From contig JAETTP010000012.1 in NCBI GenBank assembly GCA_021769035.1, forward strand, positions 1-53,908: a DNA stretch of 53,908 bases. The letters are read 5' to 3'. Numbering within the stretch: the first letter of the stretch is position 1; each line of letters starts with the position of its first letter. Below the pieces are notes generated by a model, which saw only the letters and a program-made list of their open reading frames with translations, searched no databases and was not told the DNA's origin. The translations under genes were made by a program, and so were the position numbers. Positions 39,522-48,561 of this stretch are shown piece after piece. The DNA is from Bacillota bacterium. GTDB lineage: Bacteria > Bacillota > Dehalobacteriia > UBA4068 > UBA4997.

Positions 39522-40358
39522 ATGAAGAAACTTTTTGCACTGCTTTTATCATTGACGATGTTGGTAGCTTTGGCAGCTTGCGGCGGCGACAGCACCCCCA
39601 GCAACCAAGGCGGCGCCACAACCGGTGGCCTCACCCCGGAGGCAATCACTCAGCGCGGCGTTTTGCGCGTAGGCGTTAAAACCGACGTTCCCGGCTTCGG
39701 CCTGCTGGACACCGCCACCAACACCTATTCCGGCATTGAGATTGATTTGGCTTACAAAATTGCCGAGGAATTGGGTATTGACAAAGTGGAATTCACCCCG
39801 GTAACCGCCGCCACCCGCGGCCAGCTGCTGGATTCCGGCGATATTGACATCGTGGCCGCCACTTTCACAATCACTGAAGAACGCAAGGCTTCCTGGAATT
39901 TCACCACGCCTTACTACACCGACGCAGTTTCCCTGCTGGTTAAGAACGACAGCGGTATTGAAAGCTATGCCGATTTGCAGGACATCAAAATTGGCGTAGC
40001 CACCGGCGCGACCTCCAAGGCAGCCCTGATTGCCGCTGCTGCCGACGCCAACGTAACCCTGGACGAGGACAAAAACTTTGAGGAATACGCTTCCTATCCG
40101 GAGATTAAAGCTGCTTTGGACGCCGGCCGTGTGCAGGCATTCAGCGTGGACGGTTCCATTCTGGCCGGTTATGTTGACAACACCAATCACATCGTGGAAA
40201 GCATTCGCTTCTCTCCGCAGGAATATGGCCTGGCCTCCAAAAAGGACGCCACTGAATGGTCCGCTTATCTGGAAAACCTGATCACAGGTTGGCTGGCCGA
40301 CGGCACCATGGCCCAGATTATTGAAGATAACGGCGTTGTTGCTTCTTTCACCGAGTAA
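39522..40358 (+). CDS. Polar amino-acid binding lipoprotein (SBP family 3)
   Basis: The 278-residue protein has a lipoprotein signal (MKKLFALLLSLTMLVALAAC) and a family-3 binding domain. Visible are RGVLRVGVKTDVPGFGLLD, YSGIEIDLAYKIAEELG, FTPVTAATRGQLLDSGDIDI with the ligand arginine, ATFTITEERK, and FSVDGSILAGYV. The TRGQLL-GDIDIV-TITEERK pattern fits glutamate/glutamine/aspartate binders. AAGGAAGG precedes the start. The gap to the first permease is 214 bases and holds two strong hairpins. Confidence 0.94.
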   Translation: MKKLFALLLSLTMLVALAACGGDSTPSNQGGATTGGLTPEAITQRGVLRVGVKTDVPGFGLLDTATNTYSGIEIDLAYKIAEELGIDKVEFTPVTAATRGQLLDSGDIDIVAATFTITEERKASWNFTTPYYTDAVSLLVKNDSGIESYADLQDIKIGVATGATSKAALIAAAADANVTLDEDKNFEEYASYPEIKAALDAGRVQAFSVDGSILAGYVDNTNHIVESIRFSPQEYGLASKKDATEWSAYLENLITGWLADGTMAQIIEDNGVVASFTE

Positions 40359-40395
40359 TTTTACTGCATAAGCCTGACAGTAATTTTGACGAATT

Positions 40396-40424
40396 TTAAG
40401 GAGCAGAGAAAGTCTGCTCCTTAA
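40396..40424 (+). promoter_or_regulatory. Intercistronic hairpin after binding-protein gene
   Basis: TTAAGGAGCAGA and TCTGCTCCTTAA form a perfect 12-bp stem with a 5-base loop and little U-tract. It probably stabilises the binding-protein mRNA or partly terminates. Confidence 0.7.
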
Positions 40425-40425
40425 C

Positions 40426-40509
40426 TTCGTTATAAGGGCTCTGCCGCCGCGGCCGCTCCCGTCGCTGGCCGCCCTCATAAAAACCTGCGTGCAGAACCCT
40501 TATAACGAA
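40426..40509. repeat. MITE-like 84-bp element with 19-bp inverted ends
   Basis: TTCGTTATAAGGGCTCTGC (40426-40444) and GCAGAACCCTTATAACGAA (40491-40509) are inverted with one mismatch around a GC-rich core. AACT occurs at 40423-40426 and 40509-40512, which could be a target duplication if the element is 40427-40508. Alternatively it is simply a second intercistronic mRNA hairpin. Confidence 0.55.
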
Positions 40510-40572
40510 ACTGTGATTATCAAAATTTAACAACAAAACGGCCCTTGTTGTTCCAATAAGGAGGACTTACCA

Positions 40573-41295
40573 ATGATTGAACAAATTTTTACGCTGTGGC
40601 GTTGGCAGGATTTGCTCAGCAAATGGCCCCGTTTGCTGACGGCCTTTGGCAACACCCTGGAGGTTGCGCTGCTGGCCTTGCTTTTGTCCCTGTTTTTGGG
40701 CGTGGTTTTCGGCCTGATGTCCACCTCCAACAAAGTGGTGCTGCGCGGCATTGCCCGGGTTTACGTGGAGTTTTTCCAAAACACGCCTCTGCCGATTCAA
40801 GTCTTTTTCGTTTACTACGCCCTGCCCTATGCCGGCATTGTGCTGGAGAAAAAGCTAATTGGTATCCTCTGCGTGGGCATTTACACCGGCGCTTATATGT
40901 CCGAGGTAGTGCGGGCCGGTATCGGCTCCATTCCCAAAGGCCAGTTTGAGGCCGCGGCCTCCCAGGGCTTCACTTACATTCAAACGATGACGCTGATTAT
41001 CCTGCCGCAAACGGTGAAAATCATTTTGCCGCCTTTGGTAAACCAAATGGTAAATCTGATCAAAAACACTTCCACCGTGGCGATGATTGCCGGCCTGGAT
41101 TTGATGTACTTCGCCAATTCCAACGCCACCAACGGTTATATGAGCTACGGCCCGGCTTATCTGCTTTGCGGCGTGTTGTATTTCGTCATTTGCTTTCCGC
41201 TTTCCGCCTGGGCCCGCAACTACGAGGAACGGCTGAAACGCCGCGACAGCCAACAGGCTAAAGAGTTGGAAAAGGTTGAGGAGGTGGTAGCATGA
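40573..41295 (+). CDS. Polar amino-acid ABC transporter permease 1
   Basis: The 240-residue HisMQ-type permease has about five membrane helices. The coupling-loop signature is EVVRAGIGSIPKGQFEAAAS followed by QTMTLIILPQTVK. VEFFQNTPLPIQVFFVYYAL is typical of glutamine/glutamate permeases. AAGGAGGA precedes the start. It overlaps the second permease by 4 bases, which couples their translation; the two presumably form the heterodimeric channel. Confidence 0.94.
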   Translation: MIEQIFTLWRWQDLLSKWPRLLTAFGNTLEVALLALLLSLFLGVVFGLMSTSNKVVLRGIARVYVEFFQNTPLPIQVFFVYYALPYAGIVLEKKLIGILCVGIYTGAYMSEVVRAGIGSIPKGQFEAAASQGFTYIQTMTLIILPQTVKIILPPLVNQMVNLIKNTSTVAMIAGLDLMYFANSNATNGYMSYGPAYLLCGVLYFVICFPLSAWARNYEERLKRRDSQQAKELEKVEEVVA

Positions 41296-41990
41296 TGGAA
41301 TCCATCAGCTCCGTTTTCACTCCGGACAATGTAATGTATATTATGCGCGGCTTTGCCAACACCATCCGTTTAGCGGGTGTCAGCATCTTCTTTTCAATCC
41401 TAATCGGCACGGTGCTGGGTATTATCCGCAGCTACGGCAATTTCGTTCTGCGCAAGCTGGCCGGCTTTTACGTAGAGATTTTTCGCAACACGCCCAACCT
41501 GCTTTGGGTGATGGTCTGCTTCATTGCCGCGCCAATGCCCACCGCTTTCAGCCGTATTTGCTTTGCTTATGTGCTTTTCACCTCTGCGATGATGGCCGAG
41601 ATTGTGCGCGGTGGCTTAAACTCCATCTCCAAAGGCCAGTTTGAGGCCGCGGCCTCGCAGGGCTTCACCCTGGCCGGCACCCTTTGGTACATTGTTATTC
41701 CCCAGTGCTTCCGCCGGATTATCCCCACGATGATGAGCCAGGTGGTTACGGTTATCAAGGACACTTCCTTTGCGGCCCAGGTGGCCTTTGGCGAGCTGCT
41801 TTTCAACACCAAGGATTTGCAGGCCAAGCTGCCCACCTACACCGGGCACGCTGTGGATTTCACCGAGGTTTGCCTGTTATTCGGCTTTGCAATGCTGCTA
41901 TATTTCCTGCTGAATTTCACCCTTTCCACCATTATGCGAATCTACCAAAGACGTTTGAACGCCACTACCAATCAGCGGACGAACAATTAA
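41292..41990 (+). CDS. Polar amino-acid ABC transporter permease 2
   Basis: The 232-residue HisMQ-type permease has five helices. The coupling loop EIVRGGLNSISKGQFEAAAS followed by GTLWYIVIPQCFRRIIPTMM matches permease 1 in plan. VEIFRNTPNLLWVMVCFIAA fits the same family. It is the last gene of the operon, followed at once by a strong terminator. Confidence 0.94.
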   Translation: MMESISSVFTPDNVMYIMRGFANTIRLAGVSIFFSILIGTVLGIIRSYGNFVLRKLAGFYVEIFRNTPNLLWVMVCFIAAPMPTAFSRICFAYVLFTSAMMAEIVRGGLNSISKGQFEAAASQGFTLAGTLWYIVIPQCFRRIIPTMMSQVVTVIKDTSFAAQVAFGELLFNTKDLQAKLPTYTGHAVDFTEVCLLFGFAMLLYFLLNFTLSTIMRIYQRRLNATTNQRTNN

Positions 41991-42008
41991 AAATAATGAG
42001 CAATAGTA

Positions 42009-42041
42009 AGCGCCTGCTTCATCAAAAGCAGGCGCTCTTTT
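42009..42041 (+). terminator. Terminator of amino-acid importer operon
   Basis: AGCGCCTGCTT and AAGCAGGCGCT (42009-42019 / 42026-42036) followed by CTTTTT. Confidence 0.93.
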
Positions 42042-42056
42042 TAACTGAAAGGAATA

Positions 42057-42099
42057 TTAAAGCGACGTTCAATTTAGAAAACGCCGCTTTAATTATTTT
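42057..42099 (+). terminator. Second hairpin in the convergent gap
   Basis: TTAAAGCGACGTT and AACGCCGCTTTAA (42057-42069 / 42080-42092) with one mismatch, then a T-rich run. It may be a back-up terminator. Confidence 0.6.
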
Positions 42100-42113
42100 T
42101 ACTCCCCAAACAC

Positions 42114-42749
42114 CTACTCCACAAAGGAATTGCTCATAATATAAAATTCCTCCTGGCTGGGCCGCCAGCACTTAACCATTTTCGGCAGACTATCGTCATA
42201 GGCCTGAGCCGCCTGCTCGTCCACATTCATTATCGGGCTGTCATAGTAAAACCACTTTTCCCCGGCCAGCGCGCCCGGTTTAAGCTCCCGCACCAGCATA
42301 GCAGCCGGGTATTTTTGGTTTTCCAAACAGACATTGTATTTTTTGCAGCTCTGAAAACCCAAACCAACGTAATTAGCCGGGCTGCCAAAAATAACAATCG
42401 CCTCGTAACCCATTGCCGCCGCTTTATCAAAGGAATATTCCAACAGCATTTTGCCATAGCCTTTGCGCTGCTGTTCTGGCTCAATGCAAACCGGCCCAAA
42501 GGTGACAATTTCCTTTGTCCGGCCGGACTGGGCCTGCAATTTGGCTTTGGTATACATCACATTGCCGATAACCTGCCCGTCAAGCTCAAGCACTAAAGCC
42601 AGCTCCGGAATAAAATCCTCGTGCCGCCGCATAATATGCACCAAATAATGCTCAAAACAGCCCGGCATATAGAGATTATAAAAAGCGCGTCTAGTAATAT
42701 CCTCCACCAGCTGATAATCAGCTGCGGATTCCGGCCGAATATTCAGCAT
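42114..42749 (-). CDS. GNAT-family N-acetyltransferase
   Basis: The 211-residue protein has the acetyl-CoA binding motif PEQQRKGYGKMLLEYSFDKA after the strand TFGPVCIEP. The N-terminal IRPESAADYQLVEDITRRAF and the IVIFGSPANYVGLGFQSCKK segment are typical of GNATs of this size. The substrate is not predictable. AAGGATT precedes the start. It lies downstream of queA in the same direction but with its own 27-base gap. Confidence 0.9.
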   Translation of the reverse strand: MLNIRPESAADYQLVEDITRRAFYNLYMPGCFEHYLVHIMRRHEDFIPELALVLELDGQVIGNVMYTKAKLQAQSGRTKEIVTFGPVCIEPEQQRKGYGKMLLEYSFDKAAAMGYEAIVIFGSPANYVGLGFQSCKKYNVCLENQKYPAAMLVRELKPGALAGEKWFYYDSPIMNVDEQAAQAYDDSLPKMVKCWRPSQEEFYIMSNSFVE

Positions 42750-42776
42750 TAAACCAATCCTTTCTGTACAATAAAA

Positions 42777-43799
42777 TCACAATATCAACATCGCGTCCCC
42801 AAAGGAAAAGAACCGATATTCCTCCGCCACCGCCGTTTGGTAGGCCTGCATAATCTGCTCCCGCGTGGCAAAGGCGGAAACCAACATCATCAGCGTGCTG
42901 CCGGGCAGATGGAAATTGGTAATCAGCGCGTCCACTGCTTTGTAGTGATAGCCGGGATAAATGAATTTGCGCGTCCAGCCACTGCCGGGTTGCACCAACC
43001 CGTCCTCGGTGCTGACGGTTTCCAGGGTGCGGGTGCTGGTGGTGCCCACGCTGAAAATTCGGCCGCCGGCCGCCCGGCAGCTGTTAATCAGTGTTGCCGT
43101 TTCCGGGGTCACCTGATAAAACTCCGCGTGCATTTGGTGCTCCTCAATATTCTCCACCTTAACCGGCCGAAAGGTGCCCAAGCCCACGTTCAGCAGCACC
43201 TCCGCCAGGCGCACCCCTTTGGCCTCAATCCGCTCCAACAGCTGCTCCGTAAAATGCAGGCCGGCCGTGGGCGCGGCCGCACTGCCAGGGTCTTTGGCGT
43301 AAACGCACTGATAGCGGTTTTGATCCTCCAGCTGCTCGTGAATATAGGGCGGCAGGGGCATGGTTCCCAAATGGTCCAAAATCTCCATAAAATTGCCCTG
43401 ATATTCAAAACGCAGCAGGCGCAGGCCCTCCTCCACCACGGCCTCAACCTCGGCGGCCAGCACGCCCTCGGCAAACTGCAAACGGTCGCCGGGGCGGGCC
43501 TTTTTTCCGGGCTTCACCAGGGCTTTCCAGTGCTGCAAATCCACCTGCTGCACCAAAAGCACCTCCACCAGGCCGCCGGTGGGCCGTCTGCCCCAAAGAC
43601 GGGCCGGCAGAACCTTAGTGCGGTTTACCACCAGCACGTCGCCGGGCTCCAGATAATCAATCACGTCATAAAAATGCCGGTGGCTGAGGGAACCGTCCTG
43701 CCGGTTCAGCACCAGCAGACGCGAAGCGTCGCGCGGTTCCACCGGGGTTTGGGCAATCAGCCGTTCCGGCAGGTCGTAAACAAATTCTTCCAGTTTCAT
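42777..43799 (-). CDS. queA: S-adenosylmethionine:tRNA ribosyltransferase-isomerase
   Basis: The 340-residue enzyme transfers the ribosyl part of SAM to preQ1 in tRNA to make epoxyqueuosine. Seen are [82 protein letters not shown] and YGIS-like [16 protein letters not shown]. Length is normal. The next step enzyme QueH is encoded three genes upstream, so both queuosine steps are in this cluster. Confidence 0.97.
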   Translation of the reverse strand: MKLEEFVYDLPERLIAQTPVEPRDASRLLVLNRQDGSLSHRHFYDVIDYLEPGDVLVVNRTKVLPARLWGRRPTGGLVEVLLVQQVDLQHWKALVKPGKKARPGDRLQFAEGVLAAEVEAVVEEGLRLLRFEYQGNFMEILDHLGTMPLPPYIHEQLEDQNRYQCVYAKDPGSAAAPTAGLHFTEQLLERIEAKGVRLAEVLLNVGLGTFRPVKVENIEEHQMHAEFYQVTPETATLINSCRAAGGRIFSVGTTSTRTLETVSTEDGLVQPGSGWTRKFIYPGYHYKAVDALITNFHLPGSTLMMLVSAFATREQIMQAYQTAVAEEYRFFSFGDAMLIL

Positions 43800-43832
43800 A
43801 GCTAATTAAATTACTCCTAAACAACCCTTATA

Positions 43833-45317
43833 TCAGCTGATTTTTTTCAGCTCCAGCTTTGATTTATCATTGCCGCCGTAGTAATGCTGCAATATCTCCC
43901 AAGCGGTGCTGCCGTTTTGAGCCATACCCACCGCGCCAAACTGGCTGAGGCCCACGCCGTGCCCGTAGCCGTTGCCAAGCAATGTTACGCCGCCAGTCAC
44001 GGTGACGGTGCCCAGCGTTTGCGCGGCTGTTTGCTGCTGGTTAGCGGCACTTTCAGCCGCCGCCAATTCCTCCGCCGTACCAAAACGGCCCTCGCTCTCT
44101 GCCGAGCGCACATAGGCCGCTGCCAAATCGCCCAGCTGCTGAGTCACGCCGGAGCTATCCACGGCAATCACATCAGCCCACTGGCGCTTCACCTTGTTGC
44201 CGGAACCGTTCAGCACGTAAACCTCATCGCCAGTCACCACCGCCGGCTTAGGCTCCGGCTCCGGTGTCTGCGGCGGCTGCACCAGGCCGTCCTGCACAGA
44301 AAACAAGGTGCTTTTCAGACCCAGCAGGGAACGGATATTGTCGTTTTCCGCCACCACCGTGGCCCCGGTGCCCACCATCGTCACCTTGGCCGCCCGGCCG
44401 GAAGCCGTGGCCTGGCCGTTCGCTCCGGCGTAGCTAATCTCCAAATAAACAAAACTGCCAAAGCTGCCCTCCTGCTTGGTGCGCTTCATATAAGCATTCG
44501 CCAGCTCCGCCAGCTTGGAGGCGCTGTAATCCACCTGCCAGTTCATATAATTGTAATTCGCGTCATAGGGCGAGGGCACGCCGCGCAGATAGGGCTGGGC
44601 CGCGCCCGCCCAAACGTTTTCATTGTTCTCCGTGTGGCCGCCGGCGCTGCTACAATAAAGCGCCTCCACCGGCTTGCCGTTATAATGCAGAACCTGGTGG
44701 GCGGTGCTGTCCACCGCCTCCACAATTACATTGCCGCCGGCCGCCTTTTCCGCCGTAAAGCCGCCGTAAACCTGGTCGGCCGTGGAGCGGCCCACGTCGT
44801 AGTAAGTGCCGCCCAAATTGTAATAGGCATAGGAACGGGCCACAATGGCCTGCGCCTTTAAGGCCTCCTTGGGATAGCTATAGGAAAGCTCCTGCCCCAC
44901 CACGCCGTAAAGATAATGCTCCATATCCAGCACGTTCAGCACATAGCCGTTGGAAAGCAGCGAGATGCTGTCCCGATACTGACGGTTGCCGTAGGAAATC
45001 ACATTGCGGCCGCTGCCGCTGGCCAGCACCGACACGTTGACGTTGCTGGTGCCCACCTGCCGGCCGTTGACGTAAACCGTGATAATTGCGCCGTTGCGCA
45101 CCGTGCGAATAAGGTCGCCCTCATCGGCCTCCGCCAACAGGGCCGCGCTGAGGGAACCGCCCTTAATCTGATAAGTGCCCTCCACCACTTTTAGCTCCAC
45201 CGTGTTCACGCCGGTTTGCAGGCAAACGCGAATGTTAGTTGCCTGCGCCGGCCCCGGCCAAAGCCAAAGCAGCAGCAGGGCCAACGCCCACAGCCATTTC
45301 GTTCTTGTTAAACTCAT
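43833..45317 (-). CDS. SpoIID/LytB-domain protein with inserted spacer
   Basis: The 494-residue exported protein has a signal peptide (WLWALALLLLWLWPGPAQA). The SpoIID domain (~130-330) includes YLYGVVGQELSYSYPKEALK with the catalytic-type glutamate, AQAIVARSYAYY, and ALYCSSAGGHTENNENVWAG. About 110 residues, Pro/Glu- and Ala/Gln-rich in parts, separate it from the family's final motif GNGYGHGVGLSQFGAVGMAQ. SpoIID is a lytic transglycosylase partner of SpoIIP in engulfment; vegetative homologues (LytB) modify amidases. Position in the ruv-queA cluster is common in Clostridia/Negativicutes. Whether it is sporulation-specific is not clear. Confidence 0.92.
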   Translation of the reverse strand: MSLTRTKWLWALALLLLWLWPGPAQATNIRVCLQTGVNTVELKVVEGTYQIKGGSLSAALLAEADEGDLIRTVRNGAIITVYVNGRQVGTSNVNVSVLASGSGRNVISYGNRQYRDSISLLSNGYVLNVLDMEHYLYGVVGQELSYSYPKEALKAQAIVARSYAYYNLGGTYYDVGRSTADQVYGGFTAEKAAGGNVIVEAVDSTAHQVLHYNGKPVEALYCSSAGGHTENNENVWAGAAQPYLRGVPSPYDANYNYMNWQVDYSASKLAELANAYMKRTKQEGSFGSFVYLEISYAGANGQATASGRAAKVTMVGTGATVVAENDNIRSLLGLKSTLFSVQDGLVQPPQTPEPEPKPAVVTGDEVYVLNGSGNKVKRQWADVIAVDSSGVTQQLGDLAAAYVRSAESEGRFGTAEELAAAESAANQQQTAAQTLGTVTVTGGVTLLGNGYGHGVGLSQFGAVGMAQNGSTAWEILQHYYGGNDKSKLELKKIS

Positions 45318-45336
45318 AGATACCTCGCTTGTGCGC

Positions 45337-45954
45337 TCAATCCGCCCGTCTTTTGGCGGCCTGGTTCAACGCTTTTTGCCATTTATTGTCAAATATCAGA
45401 GGCTGCTGCTTAGGTTTGAAATAGCGATCTTTCTCGCTGTAAATGCAACCGCAGTAGCTTTGCAGATACAAGCCCTGCTGGCGGGCGATTTCCTGCCCCT
45501 CGCGGAAATAGGGCCGAAAGTCCTGATAGATGAATTGCAGGCCAAACTCCGCCGCTGCCCGCTCGCCCCAAAGACGAATTAAATCGTGCTGCTGATAGGG
45601 ACTAACCAACAGGCTGGTGCTGAAGCCGGCAAAGCCGTGCTCCGCCGCAAATTCCGCCGCCCGGCGCAGCCGCACGGAGTAACAAAAGCCACAACGGCCA
45701 GGCGCCTCCGCCCTAGGGTTGCCCTGGTTCAGCCGCCCCAGCCAGCCCTCCAAATCGTAATCGTCCAGCATTGCGTGGGGCACATGCTCCGCCTCCATAT
45801 ACTCCCGAAAGGAGTTGCGACGCTTTTTATATTCCCGGTAAGGGTGGATATTGGGATTGTAGAAAAATGCTGCCAGCTCGTGCCCGGCCTCGCGCAGCAG
45901 GCGCAGAGGCATAACACTGCACGGGGCGCAGCAGCAATGCAGCAGAAGCTTCAT
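45337..45954 (-). CDS. queH: Epoxyqueuosine reductase QueH
   Basis: The 205-residue protein (DUF208) performs the last step of queuosine synthesis, using metal-bound cysteines. MKLLLHCCCAPCSVMPLRLL holds the N-terminal cysteines, RCGFCYSVRL and SYCGCIYSE the later ones. FYNPNIHPYREYKKR is also characteristic. The start at 45954 lies one base after the ruvB stop, with GGAGG inside the ruvB end, so a longer frame overlapping ruvB was rejected. The gene functions with queA. Confidence 0.95.
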   Translation of the reverse strand: MKLLLHCCCAPCSVMPLRLLREAGHELAAFFYNPNIHPYREYKKRRNSFREYMEAEHVPHAMLDDYDLEGWLGRLNQGNPRAEAPGRCGFCYSVRLRRAAEFAAEHGFAGFSTSLLVSPYQQHDLIRLWGERAAAEFGLQFIYQDFRPYFREGQEIARQQGLYLQSYCGCIYSEKDRYFKPKQQPLIFDNKWQKALNQAAKRRAD

Positions 45955-45955
45955 T

Positions 45956-47071
45956 TTATTCACCTGCCTCCGAATTATCAAACAGATTACCTTGCGCCGC
46001 CTGCGCGCCAATCGCCGGCGGCGGCGGATAACCCAAATAGCGATAGGCCTCCGCCGTAGCCAGGCGGCCGCGCGGCGTGCGGTTCAAAAAGCCCAGCTGC
46101 AACAGATAAGGCTCGCAAACGTCAAAAATCGTGTCAGCTGACTCGCTGATGGTGGCTGCCAGCGTGTCCAAACCCACCGGGCCGCCGCCAAAGGTTTCAA
46201 TCAAAGTCCGCAGCACCTTTTGGTCGGTCTTGTCCAAACCGCGGGAATCGATTTCCAGCAGCTCCAAGGCCAGGTTGGCAATCTCCTCGTCAATGGTGCC
46301 GGTACCCTTAACGCAGGCCACATCGCGCACCCGGCGCAGCAGCCGGTTGGCAATGCGCGGCGTGCCGCGGGAACGCCCGGCAATCTCCCGGGCGCCGGCG
46401 TCGGTAATCGGCACGTCCAGCAGCGTCGCACTACGCTTCACAATGGTGAAAAGCTCCTCCGAGGTGTAATATTCCAGCCGGCTAATCACGCCAAAGCGAT
46501 CGCGCAGAGGGGCCGTCAGCATACCAACGCGGGTGGTGGCGCCCACCAGCGTAAAGGGCGGCAGCGGCAGGTGAATGGTCTGCGCGCCGGGGCCCTTGCC
46601 CATCATTATGTCAATGTGGAAGTCCTCCATCGCCGGATAAAGCACCTCCTCCACCGCCCGGTTCAGCCGGTGGATTTCGTCAATAAACAACACATCGTGC
46701 GGGGCCAGGCTGGTAAGAATAGAGGCCAAATCGCCGGCGTGCTCAATAGCCGGGCCGGAAGTCACCTTCATCGCCACGCCAAGCTCATTGGCGATAATAT
46801 TCGCCAGGGTGGTTTTGCCCAACCCCGGCGGGCCGTAAAGCAGAATATGGTCCAGGGCCTCGCCGCGGGCGTTGGCCGCCTTGATGAAGATTTCCATATT
46901 CTCCTTTACGCGCTGCTGGCCGATGTAATCGCTGAGCCGCTGCGGCCGGAAATTGGGCTCCACAGCCGCGTCCTCCAGGTTGGCCTCCGCCGAGGCCACT
47001 CGGGGCCCCTGCGCCGGCCCTGCCGCCAGATTTTTGTTGGAAAACACATTCCGGCCAATCTCTCTTTCCAA
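45956..47071 (-). CDS. ruvB: Holliday junction branch-migration helicase RuvB
   Basis: The ~371-residue AAA+ motor has [20 protein letters not shown], Walker [21 protein letters not shown], Walker [16 protein letters not shown], sensor [19 protein letters not shown] and the C-terminal winged helix ([17 protein letters not shown]). A GTG at 47080 abuts the ribosome site; the TTG at 47071 has normal spacing from AGGAGG and is preferred. It has a ~20-residue N-terminal extension compared with short RuvBs. It acts with RuvA and RuvC encoded just upstream. Confidence 0.97.
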   Translation of the reverse strand: MEREIGRNVFSNKNLAAGPAQGPRVASAEANLEDAAVEPNFRPQRLSDYIGQQRVKENMEIFIKAANARGEALDHILLYGPPGLGKTTLANIIANELGVAMKVTSGPAIEHAGDLASILTSLAPHDVLFIDEIHRLNRAVEEVLYPAMEDFHIDIMMGKGPGAQTIHLPLPPFTLVGATTRVGMLTAPLRDRFGVISRLEYYTSEELFTIVKRSATLLDVPITDAGAREIAGRSRGTPRIANRLLRRVRDVACVKGTGTIDEEIANLALELLEIDSRGLDKTDQKVLRTLIETFGGGPVGLDTLAATISESADTIFDVCEPYLLQLGFLNRTPRGRLATAEAYRYLGYPPPPAIGAQAAQGNLFDNSEAGE

Positions 47072-47095
47072 AGTTGCCACCTCCTGCCTGCCTGT

Positions 47096-47734
47096 TTATT
47101 CCTGCGCGGCCAGCTGCAAGGCCGCGGTGATAATCTCCTCCAAAGCTGCCTCCTCCGGCAGGTTTGGCAGAACCCCCTCCACATAATGCTCCGCCGCCGC
47201 CTGGCTGTAGCCCAGCTGGGTCAGGGCTAGGGCCGCCGTGCGGCGCACATTGGCCACCATATTGTTAACCGCCGGGGCGGCAGCCTGCGAGCCGTCGGCC
47301 GGCAGCAAATCCGGCTCCAGCTTCAGCACCTTATCCCGCAGCTCCAGCAGGATACGCTCTGCCGCCTTTTTGCCCACGCCGGGAATCCGCAGCAAAGCCT
47401 GGGCGTTGCCGGTCTGGATAGCGTTCACCAACCCGGCGTAGCCGCAGGTGTTTAAGGCGGCCAGGGCCGTTTTAGCCCCCACGCCGTTCACACTCAGCAA
47501 AAGATTAAAAAGCTGCTGGGAGCGTTTGTCCGCAAAGCCGAAAAGCGTCAGCGCCTCGCCGCGCGGCTGGGTGCTCAGCTGCAGCTGGGTGTAAAGACAA
47601 ATGGCCTCGCCGGGGCTGGGCAGCGCGGCAAAGCAAGCCAGCGGCACATAAACCTGATAGCCCAAACCGCCAACCAAAACCACCAAATTGTCCTCGTTCA
47701 CTTCCCAAACCTCGCCCTGAATACAGCTTATCAT
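47096..47734 (-). CDS. ruvA: Holliday junction DNA-binding subunit RuvA
   Basis: The 212-residue protein has the N-terminal OB fold (MISCIQGEVWEVNEDNLVVL), helix-hairpin-helix motifs (LLSVNGVGAKTALAAL and LLRIPGVGKKAAERILLEL) and a C-terminal RuvB-binding helix region. Length is normal. GCAGGAGG precedes the start. It is the middle gene of ruvC-ruvA-ruvB. Confidence 0.96.
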   Translation of the reverse strand: MISCIQGEVWEVNEDNLVVLVGGLGYQVYVPLACFAALPSPGEAICLYTQLQLSTQPRGEALTLFGFADKRSQQLFNLLLSVNGVGAKTALAALNTCGYAGLVNAIQTGNAQALLRIPGVGKKAAERILLELRDKVLKLEPDLLPADGSQAAAPAVNNMVANVRRTAALALTQLGYSQAAAEHYVEGVLPNLPEEAALEEIITAALQLAAQE

Positions 47735-47747
47735 AGCAACCTCCTGC

Positions 47748-48254
47748 TCAAACTAAATTGCTTTGCCCGCCCTGCCAGTGGTTGGCCTGCTGCCAGTTGC
47801 TGTGGCAAACGGCCACGGCCAGCGCGTCGGCGGCGTCGTCCGGCTTGGGCACGGCCGCCAGACGCAGCATTTCCTTAACCATAAACTGCACCTGCCGCTT
47901 GTCTGCCTTGCCGTAGCCCGTCACCGCCTGCTTAATTTGCAGCGGCGTATATTCAAAAATCGGCACGCCGCGCTGGGCCGCCGCCAAAATCAACACGCCG
48001 CGCGCCTGCCCCACGCTGATGACCGTGGTGGTGTTGCGATTGTAAAAAAGCTCCTCAATCGCCATTTCGTCCGGCTGATATTCCTGCAACAGCAGCAGCA
48101 AGCCGTCGTAAATATCGCAAAGCCGCTTCTGGTTCAGGCTGTTCGCCGGCGTGCGTATGCAGCCGTAATCCACCACCGTCAGCCGGTTGTAATCCTTGTC
48201 CACAATGCCCCAGCCGGTGATGCCGGTGCCGGGGTCAATCCCCAAAATACGCAT
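47748..48254 (-). CDS. ruvC: Holliday junction resolvase RuvC
   Basis: The 168-residue endonuclease shows MRILGIDPGTGITGWGIVD with the first catalytic aspartate, MAIEELFYNRNTTTVISVGQ with the glutamate, YTPLQIKQAVTGYGKADK, and DDAADALAVAVCH with the final aspartates. It is the first gene of the ruv cluster, read on the minus strand away from the tRNA gene. Confidence 0.97.
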   Translation of the reverse strand: MRILGIDPGTGITGWGIVDKDYNRLTVVDYGCIRTPANSLNQKRLCDIYDGLLLLLQEYQPDEMAIEELFYNRNTTTVISVGQARGVLILAAAQRGVPIFEYTPLQIKQAVTGYGKADKRQVQFMVKEMLRLAAVPKPDDAADALAVAVCHSNWQQANHWQGGQSNLV

Positions 48255-48387
48255 TTTTTCCTCTGCTTCGCCAGTAACCTTAAAAAAACAACTTAACCTA
48301 TTTAAAATTCTACACTCTATTTAGATTACCTGCCGACGCGCCTCCGGGGCCGACAAAAAATTTTTTCCAAAAAATACGGCTAACCTC

Positions 48388-48416
48388 TTGCAGAACGCCG
48401 CAGTTTATGCTAAAAT
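48388..48416 (+). promoter_or_regulatory. tRNA-Thr promoter
   Basis: TTGCAG (48388-48393), 17 bp, TAAAAT (48411-48416), 22 bases before the tRNA. Confidence 0.75.
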
Positions 48417-48438
48417 TTAATAGTTAGCTTTTCTATTC

Positions 48439-48514
48439 GCTGGAATAGCTCAGTTGGTAGAGCAGCTGATTCGTAATCAGCAGGTCGCGTGTTCAAGTCA
48501 CGTTTCCAGCTCCA
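48439..48514 (+). tRNA. tRNA-Thr (anticodon CGT)
   Basis: The 76-nt cloverleaf has acceptor stem GCTGGAA/TTCCAGC, D arm GCTCAGTTGGTAGAGC, anticodon stem GCTGA/TCAGC with loop TTCGTAA (anticodon CGT, reading ACG), T loop GTTCAAGTC, discriminator T and encoded CCA. It stands alone between two conserved gene blocks. Confidence 0.97.
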
Positions 48515-48525
48515 TATTTTAAGTT

Positions 48526-48558
48526 AAGAGGACGTTGCTTTTTAAGCAGCGTCCTCTT
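48526..48558. terminator. Terminator after tRNA-Thr
   Basis: AAGAGGACGTTGCT and AGCAGCGTCCTCTT form a 14-bp stem with one wobble, T-rich after it. It also faces the convergent lipoprotein gene. Confidence 0.85.
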
Positions 48559-48561
48559 GGT

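Noticed and set aside
45955-46011. N-terminal extension of QueH overlapping ruvB
   Set aside because: The family begins at MKLLLHCCCAPC, and that ATG is preceded by a ribosome site within the end of ruvB.
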